From WHSW01 sp963722175 (GTDB lineage: Bacteria > Actinomycetota > Thermoleophilia > Solirubrobacterales > 70-9): a DNA stretch of 64,000 nucleotides. Each line of letters begins with the position of its first letter. The stretch's first letter is position 1. The notes under the pieces were generated by a model, which saw only the letters and a list, made by a program, of their open reading frames with translations, had not been told where the DNA came from and ran no database searches. Where the stretch lies: NCBI GenBank assembly GCA_963722175.1, contig CAVRKA010000004.1:744001-808000 (forward strand), in the 5' to 3' direction. Below are positions 42,268-50,247 of the stretch, piece after piece. Made by a program: the position numbers and the translations under genes.

Positions 42268-43301
42268 CGCTCTCGGTCGTCATCGTTACCCACGACTCGC
42301 GCGAGGCCGTGGTCGCGACGCTGCCGGCGCTGACGGCGCAGCTGCGCGACGATGACGAGCTGATCGTCGTCGACAACGACTCCGGCGACGGCACGCTCGC
42401 CGCTGTACGCGAGCTCGCGCCGGCGGCGACCGTGATCGAGACCGGGGGCAACCTCGGCTTCGCCGCCGCGTGCAACCGGGGCGGCGCGGCCGCGAGCGGA
42501 GAGCTGCTCTGCCTGCTCAACCCCGACGCCGTGCCGCAGCCGGGGTGGCGCGAAGCGATCGAGCTGCCGGCGACGGACGGGCGCGGCTGGTCGGCGTGGC
42601 AGGCGCTGGTCACGGCCGAAGGCGGGCGCGAGATCAACACCCGGGGCGGCGTCCTGCACTTCACCGGGATCGGCTGGGCGGGCGGCGCGGGGACGGCGAT
42701 CGCCGACCTGCCGGCGAGCGAGTCGCTCGCGCTCGAGGAGCCGGGCTTCGTCTCCGGCGCGTGCCTGGTGATCGCCCGCGAGCTCTACGAGGCCCTCGGC
42801 GCGCTCCCTGAGCGCTTCTTCCTCTACCACGAGGACGTCGACCTCTCGCTCCGGGTTCGCCTCGCCGGCGGCAGGCTCGGGGTCGAGCCCGCCGCGCGCG
42901 TCGATCACGACTACGAGTTCGCAAAGGGCGGCCACAAGTGGCGCTATCTGGAGCGCAACCGGTGGGCGACCCTGATCCGCACGTATCCAGGCGTCCTGCT
43001 GTTCCTGCTCCTGCCGGCGCTGCTCGCGACGGAGGTCGCGCTCGTCGTCGCCGCGACCGCCGGTGGCTGGCTGCCGCAGAAGCTGCGCGCCTGGGGTGAG
43101 ACGATCGTCTGGCTGCCACGGCTGGTCGGCGAGCGGCGGCGGATCCAGCGGGTGCGGACGATCGGGGCGGGCGAGTTCGCCGCCGGGCTGACCGCGGAGC
43201 TCGACTCGCCCTACCTGGGCCGGGCCGGGCGCTCGCGGGTGTTAGCCGCTGTCCTCCGCGCCTACTGGTCGGTCCTGAGACGGCTCGTCGGCGCTCCCTG
43301 A
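42264..43301 (+). CDS. family 2 glycosyltransferase (rhamnosyltransferase-like)
   Basis: A 345-residue GT-A glycosyltransferase. Nucleotide-sugar motifs are LIVVDNDSGDGT and LLNPDAV, and the acceptor/metal loop is FFLYHEDVDLSLR. Two hydrophobic segments near residues 245-275 (LLFLLLPALLATEVALVVAA) anchor it in the membrane, the layout of WbbL-like rhamnosyltransferases. The GTG overlaps the previous stop. Its last 60 bases overlap the convergent DUF2304 gene, an unusually long antisense overlap. The sugar donor is unknown. Confidence 0.9.
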   Translation: MTLSVVIVTHDSREAVVATLPALTAQLRDDDELIVVDNDSGDGTLAAVRELAPAATVIETGGNLGFAAACNRGGAAASGELLCLLNPDAVPQPGWREAIELPATDGRGWSAWQALVTAEGGREINTRGGVLHFTGIGWAGGAGTAIADLPASESLALEEPGFVSGACLVIARELYEALGALPERFFLYHEDVDLSLRVRLAGGRLGVEPAARVDHDYEFAKGGHKWRYLERNRWATLIRTYPGVLLFLLLPALLATEVALVVAATAGGWLPQKLRAWGETIVWLPRLVGERRRIQRVRTIGAGEFAAGLTAELDSPYLGRAGRSRVLAAVLRAYWSVLRRLVGAP

Positions 43302-44012
43302 GCCGTTCGCACTCGGCGTCTCGCCGCGCGCCTGGCGCAGCTCGAGATCCAGCCGCGCGTTCTCCTGGGCGAGGATCTTGGTCTCCTCGGCCAGCCGCGA
43401 GGTGGCGACCGAGAAGTGCAGGAGGAGCACGAAGACGACCCCGAAGGCGAGGATGAAGATCGCGTTCGCGGGCTCCTGGATCCCCATCAGGTCGGCGATC
43501 ACGTCGAGCCCGTCGGTCCATATGGCGAGCACCAGGATCGCGACCGCCGCCAGCATCCAGAGCAGCGCGTAGCGCTCCGCCAGCCGCCGGCGCCGGACCA
43601 GCTCGAGGACCAGCAGGAAGATCGCCAGGGTCGCGACGAGGGCGACGATCTGGGCCTTGGTCTCGATCGACGAGCCGCTCTCGTCCTTGGGGTTCTTCGC
43701 GGGCGCGATCGTCGCGTTGACCACGTTCGAGGTGCTGACCGCCGCGCCACCGCCGGTCGGGACGATCGTCGTCACGCCGGCGCCGGCGCCGCGCAGCGTG
43801 TTCCCCTGGGCGACCAGCGTCTCGCCCTCGGTCAGCGGGAAGCTGCCGGGTCCGAGCTCGATCGTGTCGCCGGGCCCGGCCCGCAGGATCGTGTCGCCGA
43901 GGGAGCCGGGGCCGGTCTCGTTCTGGTTCTCGACCTCCAGCGTCGCGGCGGCGGCGCTCGCGCTGAACGCGAGCGCGCAGGCGAGCACGATCGCGAGCAG
44001 GCGGGCGCTCAC
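43242..44012 (-). CDS. DUF2304 membrane protein with beta-helix-like N-terminus
   Basis: A 256-residue protein. Signal peptide about 1-22; residues about 23-90 resemble one or two coils of a right-handed parallel beta-helix (GPGSLGDTILRAGPGDTIELGPGSF, GNTLRGAGAGVTTIVP). From about 118 the DUF2304 domain begins, with three hydrophobic helices and a cytoplasmic coiled-coil tail (LAEETKILAQENARLDLELRQ). DUF2304 proteins commonly accompany family 2 glycosyltransferases, as here, where its GTG overlaps the glycosyltransferase stop. The N-terminal extension is not usual for the family. Confidence 0.8.
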   Translation of the reverse strand: MSARLLAIVLACALAFSASAAAATLEVENQNETGPGSLGDTILRAGPGDTIELGPGSFPLTEGETLVAQGNTLRGAGAGVTTIVPTGGGAAVSTSNVVNATIAPAKNPKDESGSSIETKAQIVALVATLAIFLLVLELVRRRRLAERYALLWMLAAVAILVLAIWTDGLDVIADLMGIQEPANAIFILAFGVVFVLLLHFSVATSRLAEETKILAQENARLDLELRQARGETPSANGSGSADEPSQDRPVGAEDSG

Positions 44013-44791
44013 GCCGGATCCTCCGCCGGCGGCGCGACGCCGGGCTCGTCCTTTCCGGTCGCCTCGACCGGCGTCGGGCGGCGGCGGAACAGGCCGACGA
44101 ACAGGGCGAGCATCACCTTGACCATGTAGTAGGCGCTGCGGAAGTAGTCGATCGAGCTCTCGCCGAAGCCACGGGCGTTCATCGAGGTGTGGACCTCGTG
44201 GATGCGCAGGTGATGGGCGTGAAGCATCAGCAGCGCCTCGACCTCGGGGTAGTCGTGCGGATAGTCGCGGGCGAAGAGCTCGATCCCGCGCCGGTTGGTC
44301 ATCCGGAAACCCGAGGTCGGGTCGGTGATCTTCTGGCGGGTGAGTGTGCTGAGCACGACCGAGAAGATCAGGTTGCCGAGCCGGCGGCCGAACGGGACCT
44401 TGTAGCCGGGGTCGCCGCGGAAGCGGCTGCCGCAGACCATGTCGGCCTCGTCGCCCGACGTCTGCAGGGCCTCGAGCATCCGCGGGATGTACTCGGCCTT
44501 GTGCTGGCCGTCGCCGTCGACCTGGACGGCGACGTCGTAGCCGTGGCGGAGCGCGTACTTGTAGCCCGACTGCACCGCGCCGCCGATCCCGAGGTTGTAG
44601 GGGTGGGTGACGACGACCGCGCCCTCGTCCCCGGCCACCGCCGCGGTCGCGTCGGTGGAGCCGTCATCGACGACGAGGACGTCGAATCCGGGCGCCTCGC
44701 GGTGGATCTCGCGGACGACGCGACCGACCATGTCGGCCTCGTTGTACGCAGGAACGATCGCCAGTTTGGTCAGCTCTGCGGCGGGCGGCAT
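44009..44791 (-). CDS. family 2 glycosyltransferase (polyprenyl-phosphate sugar synthase type)
   Basis: A 260-residue glycosyltransferase of the dolichyl/polyprenyl-phosphate mannose synthase group. It has AIVPAYNEADMVGRVV, VVDDGSTDAT, the D-x-D motif in QVDGDGQH, and TDPTSGFRMTNR. There are no C-terminal membrane helices beyond one short hydrophobic stretch; the coupled DUF2304 protein may supply anchoring. It would load a sugar on a polyprenyl phosphate on the inner membrane face. A TACCCT box lies 10 bases upstream of the ATG, 19 bases from the thioesterase stop. Confidence 0.9.
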   Translation of the reverse strand: MPPAAELTKLAIVPAYNEADMVGRVVREIHREAPGFDVLVVDDGSTDATAAVAGDEGAVVVTHPYNLGIGGAVQSGYKYALRHGYDVAVQVDGDGQHKAEYIPRMLEALQTSGDEADMVCGSRFRGDPGYKVPFGRRLGNLIFSVVLSTLTRQKITDPTSGFRMTNRRGIELFARDYPHDYPEVEALLMLHAHHLRIHEVHTSMNARGFGESSIDYFRSAYYMVKVMLALFVGLFRRRPTPVEATGKDEPGVAPPAEDPA

Positions 44792-44810
44792 CGAGTGCCG
44801 CAGGGTAGAG

Positions 44811-45308
44811 CTAACTGCGCTCCGTAAGGATCTGATCGCGCTCCGCGAGACGGTTTGCCCGCCGTAGCTCGGCCTCGCGCTGGCGGCGCTTCTCGTCCTC
44901 GGTCTCGGCGATCACGGGCGGCACCGGCGTGGGGCGCCCCCCGTCGTCGAGCGCGACCATGGTCACGTACGCGGTCGAAGTGTGGCGGTGCCTGCCGCTG
45001 CGCGGGTCCTCGGCCTCGACCCGGACGCCGACCTCCATCGATGTCCGCCAGGCCGCGTTCACGGTCGCCGAGCAGCACAGCAGCTCGCCGACCAGGACCG
45101 GCTCGGTGAAGGTCATCCGGTCCATGCCGGCCGTGACCACCCGCCCAGCGCAGTGGCGGATCGCGGCGATCGCGGCGGCCTCGTCGCAGGTCTTCATCAC
45201 CATTCCGCCATGCACGAAGCCGGCGGTGTTCGCGTCCTGGACCCCGGCCCAACGGATCAGCTCCGAGCGGGACGCGGAAGCGGGGCGCGGGTCGAGGCGT
45301 TCGCTCAC
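44811..45308 (-). CDS. acyl-CoA thioesterase (YciA/BACH-type hotdog)
   Basis: A 165-residue hotdog-fold thioesterase. The N-terminal strand and helix VQDANTAGFVHGGMVMKTCDEAAAIAA includes the catalytic Asp/Gly region, and RMTFTEPVLVGELLCCSATV and STAYVTMVALDD complete the fold. A basic, Glu/Arg-rich C-terminal helix follows. Such enzymes hydrolyse fatty acyl-CoA and act as hexamers in the cytoplasm. The GTG overlaps the stop of the ferritin-like gene (GTGA), so it is part of that operon although its function is unrelated at first sight. Confidence 0.9.
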   Translation of the reverse strand: MSERLDPRPASASRSELIRWAGVQDANTAGFVHGGMVMKTCDEAAAIAAIRHCAGRVVTAGMDRMTFTEPVLVGELLCCSATVNAAWRTSMEVGVRVEAEDPRSGRHRHTSTAYVTMVALDDGGRPTPVPPVIAETEDEKRRQREAELRRANRLAERDQILTERS

Positions 45309-45961
45309 TTGGCCGTCGCGTCGTCGGCCGCCGCCGACGCGGTGGCGGCGACCGCGGCGGCGGTGGCGGCGAGCGGGCGGCCGACTCGGTCGTTGAGCAC
45401 CACCAGGTGCTGCGCCTGGCAGCCGCCGATCGAGGCGGCGGTCGTCGCCAGGTCGGAGCTGTCGAGGCGGGGGCCCTCGGTGCCGTAATACGTGAGCTGT
45501 TCGTCCTCGAGCGAGAGCAGGACGTCGAGCAGCTGGTCGAGGCCGTTCGCGTCGGCGATCTCGCCGAGCCGGTCGTCGAGGCGCTTGGCCGCCTCGTCGT
45601 CGAGGCCTTCGACGCCGTCGAACACGCCCGTGTCCGTGGGCGAGTCGGGCGGTTCGGGCGGGTCGAAGCCGAGCTCGTCGATCGCGCTGCGAAGCGCGTT
45701 CGCGTGCGCCTGCTCCTGGTCGCGGAAGGTCTCCAGGGTCGACTTCAGGTCGGCGCCGGCCTGGTCGGCGGCGGTCGAGTACGCGAGCACGGTGACCTGC
45801 TCGAGGCCGATCGCCTCGACCAGGAAGTCGCGCAGGTCCTCGTCGTCGGACGCCTGCGCCCCCGCGAATCCCGGACGGACGAGGCCGGCGGCCGCCAGCG
45901 CTCCGGCCGCGAGCGCCGCGCGGCGGATCGCTTCGCGGCGGCTCTCGACGGCAGCGCTCAC
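45305..45961 (-). CDS. exported ferritin-like domain protein
   Basis: A 218-residue protein with a twin-arginine-like signal (SRREAIRRAALAAGALAAAG, cleavage near residue 37), so it may be exported folded. The four-helix ferritin-like domain carries Glu in EAIGLEQVTVLAYS and the E-x2-H pair in FRDQEQAHANAL, plus EDEQLTYYG in a later helix, giving a probable di-metal site. The C-terminal Ala-rich stretch may be a membrane or wall anchor. Function could be metal storage or oxidation. It is coupled by GTGA overlaps to genes on both sides. Confidence 0.83.
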   Translation of the reverse strand: MSAAVESRREAIRRAALAAGALAAAGLVRPGFAGAQASDDEDLRDFLVEAIGLEQVTVLAYSTAADQAGADLKSTLETFRDQEQAHANALRSAIDELGFDPPEPPDSPTDTGVFDGVEGLDDEAAKRLDDRLGEIADANGLDQLLDVLLSLEDEQLTYYGTEGPRLDSSDLATTAASIGGCQAQHLVVLNDRVGRPLAATAAAVAATASAAADDATAK

Positions 45962-46551
45962 TGTTCCTCGTCCGTGGTTGACGACGACGACGTGGTCGAC
46001 GACTCGCCCTCGTCGCCGGAGTCCGGCTCGTCGGTCGACTCGTAGGGCTTCTCGTCGCCGCCGGTGACGAACGAGTCCGGCACCTCGGGCTCGCCGGCGA
46101 AGTTGTTGACCACCGCGAGCTCGGCGGCGCAGGCGGCGAGCGAGGAGCTCGCCAGCGCGCGACCCTCGACCTCGTCGAGCAGGCCGGCGGCTTCGAGGTG
46201 CGCGGCGATCGCAGCGTTGGCGAGGTTCGCGCAGGCGCTGAGCGCCTCCGGCGCGTCGGGGCCGCCGTCGGGGCCCGGCGCCTCGGAGGTCGGCTGACCG
46301 AACTCGACCGCGCGCTTCTTGGCGGCCTCGGCGAAGCGTTCGAGCGTCGCGCGCTGCGTGCCGGGCGTCACCTGGGCGGCGGCCACGTACGCGCCCGCGA
46401 GGTTGGTCTCGACCTCCGCCTCGGCCGCGGTCAGCTCCTCGGCCGAGGCTTCCTCGCGCGGCTCGGTCGCCTCGCCGCAGCCGGCGAGGGCGACGCCGGC
46501 GGCTCCGGTGCCGCCGATGGCGAGGAGGCCGCGACGCGTGACGGTGAGCAT
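45958..46551 (-). CDS. ferritin-like lipoprotein
   Basis: A 197-residue exported lipoprotein with RRGLLAIGGTGAAGVALAGC, combining a twin-arginine-like start with a lipobox. The mature part is helical with Glu and Asn ligands spaced like ferritin-like (DUF4439-type) proteins (EVETNLAGAYVAAAQ, LERFAEAAKKRAVEF). The acidic Ser/Thr-rich tail (about 165-197) is disordered. A TAGGGT box seven bases before the ATG suggests a leaderless operon start. It heads an operon with a second ferritin-like gene and a thioesterase. Its promoter overlaps that of the divergent uracil-DNA glycosylase. Confidence 0.8.
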   Translation of the reverse strand: MLTVTRRGLLAIGGTGAAGVALAGCGEATEPREEASAEELTAAEAEVETNLAGAYVAAAQVTPGTQRATLERFAEAAKKRAVEFGQPTSEAPGPDGGPDAPEALSACANLANAAIAAHLEAAGLLDEVEGRALASSSLAACAAELAVVNNFAGEPEVPDSFVTGGDEKPYESTDEPDSGDEGESSTTSSSSTTDEEQ

Positions 46552-46558
46552 TGGCGGC

Positions 46559-46564
46559 ACCCTA
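46559..46564 (-). promoter_or_regulatory. -10 box (TAGGGT) of the ferritin-like operon
   Basis: TAGGGT on the minus strand, seven bases from the ATG at 46551. The 22-base gap to the divergent glycosylase start must hold both promoters (CTACTG/TACTGG on the plus strand), so the two operons may compete for RNA polymerase. Confidence 0.5.
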
Positions 46565-46573
46565 CTGGGGCCG

Positions 46574-47278
46574 ATGCCCGAGCCGTCCCGCAGCGCCAAG
46601 CTCGATCAGCTCGCCGAGCGGATCGCCGCCTGCCGCCGCTGCCCGCGGCTCGTCGCCTGGCGGGAGGAGGTGGCTGCGGATCCACCACGGCGCTATCGCG
46701 GCGAGTCCTACTGGGCGCGGCCGGTGCCCGGGTTCGGCGACCCCGACGCGCGGCTGGTCGTCGTCGGTCTCGCCCCGGCCGCCCACGGGGCCAACCGCAC
46801 GGGGCGGATGTTCACCGGCGACCGCTCCGGCGAGTGGCTGTACGGCGCGCTGCACCGGGCCGGATACGCCAACCAGCCGACCTCCGAGCGCGTCGGCGAC
46901 GGACTCCGCCTGCGCGACGCGTGGGTGAGCGCCGTGGTCCGCTGCGCGCCGCCCGCGAACCGGCCGGCGCCGGCGGAGCGCGACGAGTGCCTGCCGTGGC
47001 TGGTCTCGGAGCTCGAGCTGCTCGAGTCCGCGCGGGTCTTGTTGGCGCTCGGCTCGTTCGCCTGGGACGGCGCGCTGCGCGCGGCCCGGGCGCTCGGCCA
47101 TCCGACCCGGCGGCCGAAACCGAAGTTCGGCCACGGCGCCGAGGCCCAGCTCGGGCCGTACCGGCTGCTGGGCTCGTTTCACCCCTCGCAGCAGAACACG
47201 TTCACCGGCAAACTCACCCGCGAGATGCTCGACGGGGTCTTCGCGCGGGCGCGCGAACTGACCGGCGCGGCCGCCTGA
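46574..47278 (+). CDS. type 5 uracil-DNA glycosylase (UDGb)
   Basis: A 234-residue Fe-S-type uracil-DNA glycosylase. Cysteines in AACRRCPRL, VVRCAPP and RDECLPW bind the cluster. The active-site motif GLAPAAHGANRTGRMFTGDRSG and the DNA-minor-groove motif LLGSFHPSQQNTFTG are those of family 5 (UDGb), which removes uracil and other deaminated bases. It diverges from the ferritin-like operon. The ATG at 46574 gives the expected length. Confidence 0.93.
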   Translation: MPEPSRSAKLDQLAERIAACRRCPRLVAWREEVAADPPRRYRGESYWARPVPGFGDPDARLVVVGLAPAAHGANRTGRMFTGDRSGEWLYGALHRAGYANQPTSERVGDGLRLRDAWVSAVVRCAPPANRPAPAERDECLPWLVSELELLESARVLLALGSFAWDGALRAARALGHPTRRPKPKFGHGAEAQLGPYRLLGSFHPSQQNTFTGKLTREMLDGVFARARELTGAAA

Positions 47279-47284
47279 CAGCGC

Positions 47285-47290
47285 CATACT
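47285..47290 (+). promoter_or_regulatory. -10 box (CATACT) of pgsA
   Basis: CATACT, the same hexamer used at 11206, ends nine bases before the pgsA ATG; no ribosome-binding sequence intervenes. Confidence 0.5.
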
Positions 47291-47299
47291 GGCGGTCCG

Positions 47300-47863
47300 A
47301 TGTTCCCCATGAACGTCCCGAACGTGCTCACGATGCTGCGGATCGTCGCGGTCCCCGTGCTGGTCGTCGCGCTGCTCGACGAGACGCCGGACGGCGATGT
47401 GATCGCGGCGATCGTGTTCGCGCTCGCCGCCCTCACCGACGGGCTCGACGGCTACATCGCCCGGCGCCACCAGCAGGTGACCACCTTCGGCAAGCTGATG
47501 GACCCGCTCGCCGACAAGCTGCTGGTGATCGCGGCGCTGATCTCGCTCGTCTCGCTCGACCGCCTGGCCGCATGGGTCGCGATGGTGATCATCGCCCGCG
47601 AGCTCGCGGTCACCGGGCTTCGCAGCGTCGCCGCCGAGCGCGGGGTCGTGATCGCGGCGAGCTGGATGGGCAAGCTGAAGACCGCCCTGCAGATCGCCGC
47701 GATTCTCGCGCTGATCGCGTTCGATCCGGCGCCGACCTGGGTCGACGTGCTGCTCTACATCGCGGTCGCGGTGACCGTCATCTCGGGGGCCGACTACTTC
47801 TTCGGGCTGCGCAAGCGGATCGAGGAGCACCAGGCGGCGACGGCCGGGGCCGAGCGCGTCTAG
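47300..47863 (+). CDS. pgsA: CDP-diacylglycerol--glycerol-3-phosphate 3-phosphatidyltransferase
   Basis: A 187-residue membrane enzyme of the CDP-alcohol phosphotransferase family. The motif D-G-x2-A-R-x8-G-x3-D-x3-D is complete in DGYIARR followed by FGKLMDPLADK. Five to six hydrophobic helices are present. It makes phosphatidylglycerol phosphate from CDP-diacylglycerol and glycerol-3-phosphate, the first committed step to phosphatidylglycerol and cardiolipin. The length and the MNVPNVLTMLRI start are typical of PgsA. It lies downstream of the glycosylase gene with its own probable promoter. Confidence 0.93.
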   Translation: MFPMNVPNVLTMLRIVAVPVLVVALLDETPDGDVIAAIVFALAALTDGLDGYIARRHQQVTTFGKLMDPLADKLLVIAALISLVSLDRLAAWVAMVIIARELAVTGLRSVAAERGVVIAASWMGKLKTALQIAAILALIAFDPAPTWVDVLLYIAVAVTVISGADYFFGLRKRIEEHQAATAGAERV

Positions 47864-47991
47864 CGGAACCCATTACGTAGAAAGCCGCGCTCCCGTGCGG
47901 AAGCCCCGGGCGACATCTGCGGGATTGTGCGCTGGTTCTGCAGCCGGTCGTCGCGCATCGTATGCACCGGCATTCATCGAGTACGGAGGTG

Positions 47992-50229
47992 ATGGGTTTG
48001 GTGGCGGTTCGCTGGGGACGCGGGATGATCCTTGCGCTCTTCGCGGTAGCGGTCTCGTGGGTGGTAGCGGCGCCGGCCTCGGCGTGGACACACCCCGATC
48101 CACTGCCCTATCGCGAGGTGAGCGTGCCGGTCGGGGGCGATCCCGTAGGCGCCATCATGGTGATTCACGGCGGCGCCTGGAACGGCGGCAGAGAGCGTGC
48201 CGTCGCCGTCCGCTCGCAGGCTCAACGCTTCGTTGACCAGGGCTGGCTCGTCTGGAACGTCGACTACCGCTCGGGCGATGACTCGATCGGGGACGTCCTC
48301 ATGTGGTACCGCATGTTGGTGGCCGAGTTCAGTGGCCCGATTTGCGCGTGGGGGGAATCGGCAGGCGGGCACCTCGCGCTGATGTTGGCGGCGCTTGAGC
48401 ACGTCAATTGCGTGCTTTCCGAGGGCGGACCGACCGATCTGACGAGGATGAACCCAACCCTCGATCAGTCTCCCGTCCCGGCCGATCGCTGGCAGAACAG
48501 CCCCCTTCGCTACGCGATCGACCAGCCCGAGGTCTTTGCTGAAACGGAGATGCTGCTCGGCAGCGCGGAGAACGACCTCGTCATCCCGGTGGCGCCGGTG
48601 CGCGAGTTCGCCGCCGCGCTCTCCGACGACACCGAGCTCCAAGTGATGCGCGACGGGACCGCAACGTTCATCCACCGGAACGTCGATCCGGCCGAACTCG
48701 AGGTGCACCGGCACGCCGAGCGGCGCCTGCTCGCACGCGTGGCGGGGGCCTCGGCCGAGGACACCGTCGGATCGGTGGGAGTCGAGAACGGGACCCTGAC
48801 GGTTCGCGGGGCCGCCCATGCGGCCAGCAACCTGGTGGTCACCAAGACCGCGCGGGGGTTCGACGTGACGGATCCGGCCGGTCTCCAGGCCCTCGACCAG
48901 TGCGCCGAGGTGACGATCACGCGGATCTCATGCGAGACCACAGTGGGGACGGCATCGATCCTCGCCGGGGATCTGAACGACCGCGCACGCATCACCGGCG
49001 GCGTGGCGACGACGATTGCCGGAGAGGACGGAGACGACACGTTGATCGGCGGCCCCGGTTCCGACCGGTTGGACGGGGGCGCCGGCAAGGATTCGCTCGA
49101 CGGCGGTGCGGGTCCGGACCAGATGATCGGTGGAGCCGGAACGGACGTTGCCGACTATCAGTCCCGGAGCTCGGCGCTCACGCTCACGCTCGACAGCAAG
49201 GCCAACGACGGCGCTGCCGGCGAGGGCGACACGCTCGCAAACGACCTCGAGTGGGTCGTCGGCGGCTCGGGCAACGACAAGATCGTCGGCTCGGCGGCCG
49301 GCGAGGCGCTGATGGGCCAGGGCGGAAACGACACGATCGACGGCGGGCTGGGCGCCGACTGGATCCGGGGTGGAGCCGGAACGGACGTTGCCGACTATCA
49401 GTCCCGGAGCTCGGCGCTCACGCTCACGCTCGACAGCAAGGCCAACGACGGCGCTGCCGGCGAGGGCGACACGCTCGCAAACGACCTCGAGTGGGTCGTC
49501 GGCGGCTCGGGCAACGACAAGATCGTCGGCTCGGCGGCCGGCGAGGCGCTGATGGGCCAGGGCGGAAACGACACGATCGACGGCGGGCTGGGCGCCGACT
49601 GGATCCGGGGTGGAGCCGGAACGGACGTTGCCGACTATCAGTCCCGCAGCTCGGCGCTCACGCTCACGCTCGACAGCAAGGCCAACGACGGCGCTGCCGG
49701 CGAGGGCGACACGCTCGCAAACGACCTCGAGTGGGTCGTCGGCGGCTCGGGCAACGACAAGATCGTCGGCTCGGCGGCCGGCGAGGCCCTGATGGGCCAG
49801 GGCGGAAACGACACGATCGACGGCGGGCTCGGGGCCGACTGGATCCGCGGCGGCGCCGGCAAGGACAGCGCGGATTACCAGATCCGGGTCGAGCCGCTGA
49901 CGCTGACGCTCGACGGTAAGTCCGGCAACGACGGTGCCGTCGGCGAGGGCGACACCCTGGCCGACGACCTCGAGTGGGTCATCGGAGGAGCGGGCAACGA
50001 TGTGCTCCGGGGCGGCCCCGTCGCGGACACCCTCGACGGTGGCGCCGGCGACGATGACCTCGACGGTCTTGGCGGCAGGGACGAGGTCAACGGCGGGCCG
50101 GGGGCGGACGTGGTCCGCAGCCGTGACCTCCTGATCGACGCGATCGGCTGTGGTGGGGACGAGGACTCGGTGGTCGGGGACCTGCTGGATTCGCTGCTCT
50201 CGGACTGCGAGCTGCTCGACCTGATCTGA
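47992..50229 (+). CDS. secreted esterase fused to RTX calcium-binding repeats
   Basis: A 745-residue exported protein. The signal region runs to about residue 32 (VVAAPASA). The alpha/beta-hydrolase domain (about 35-250) has an HGGAWNGG oxyanion motif, nucleophile S123 in WGESAGG, and an acid in SAENDLVIPV; it resembles the BD-FAE/hormone-sensitive-lipase esterases. A linker leads to RTX-type GGxGxD repeats (about 340-745), including three nearly identical 80-residue copies. Calcium-stabilised beta-rolls here probably aid secretion or surface binding. GGAGG lies very close to this ATG; TTG (47998) or GTG (48001) may be the real start. Base use is slightly less G+C-rich than in its neighbours. 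Confidence 0.85.
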   Translation: MGLVAVRWGRGMILALFAVAVSWVVAAPASAWTHPDPLPYREVSVPVGGDPVGAIMVIHGGAWNGGRERAVAVRSQAQRFVDQGWLVWNVDYRSGDDSIGDVLMWYRMLVAEFSGPICAWGESAGGHLALMLAALEHVNCVLSEGGPTDLTRMNPTLDQSPVPADRWQNSPLRYAIDQPEVFAETEMLLGSAENDLVIPVAPVREFAAALSDDTELQVMRDGTATFIHRNVDPAELEVHRHAERRLLARVAGASAEDTVGSVGVENGTLTVRGAAHAASNLVVTKTARGFDVTDPAGLQALDQCAEVTITRISCETTVGTASILAGDLNDRARITGGVATTIAGEDGDDTLIGGPGSDRLDGGAGKDSLDGGAGPDQMIGGAGTDVADYQSRSSALTLTLDSKANDGAAGEGDTLANDLEWVVGGSGNDKIVGSAAGEALMGQGGNDTIDGGLGADWIRGGAGTDVADYQSRSSALTLTLDSKANDGAAGEGDTLANDLEWVVGGSGNDKIVGSAAGEALMGQGGNDTIDGGLGADWIRGGAGTDVADYQSRSSALTLTLDSKANDGAAGEGDTLANDLEWVVGGSGNDKIVGSAAGEALMGQGGNDTIDGGLGADWIRGGAGKDSADYQIRVEPLTLTLDGKSGNDGAVGEGDTLADDLEWVIGGAGNDVLRGGPVADTLDGGAGDDDLDGLGGRDEVNGGPGADVVRSRDLLIDAIGCGGDEDSVVGDLLDSLLSDCELLDLI
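49130..49849 (+). repeat. three tandem 240-bp repeats inside the esterase-RTX gene
   Basis: Units at 49130-49369, 49370-49609 and 49610-49849 are in frame (80 codons each). Units one and two look identical, and unit three differs at a few positions near its start and end, e.g. TCCCGC for TCCCGG. This points to recent duplication by unequal crossing-over or ongoing homogenisation, and makes copy number a likely variable (or assembly-sensitive) trait. Confidence 0.9.
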
Positions 50230-50247
50230 GACCGAACGCGCTGCGGC

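Noticed and set aside
49130..49849. Possible CRISPR-like or satellite repeat
   Set aside because: The units are 240 bases, contiguous, in frame and encode RTX repeats; there are no spacers.
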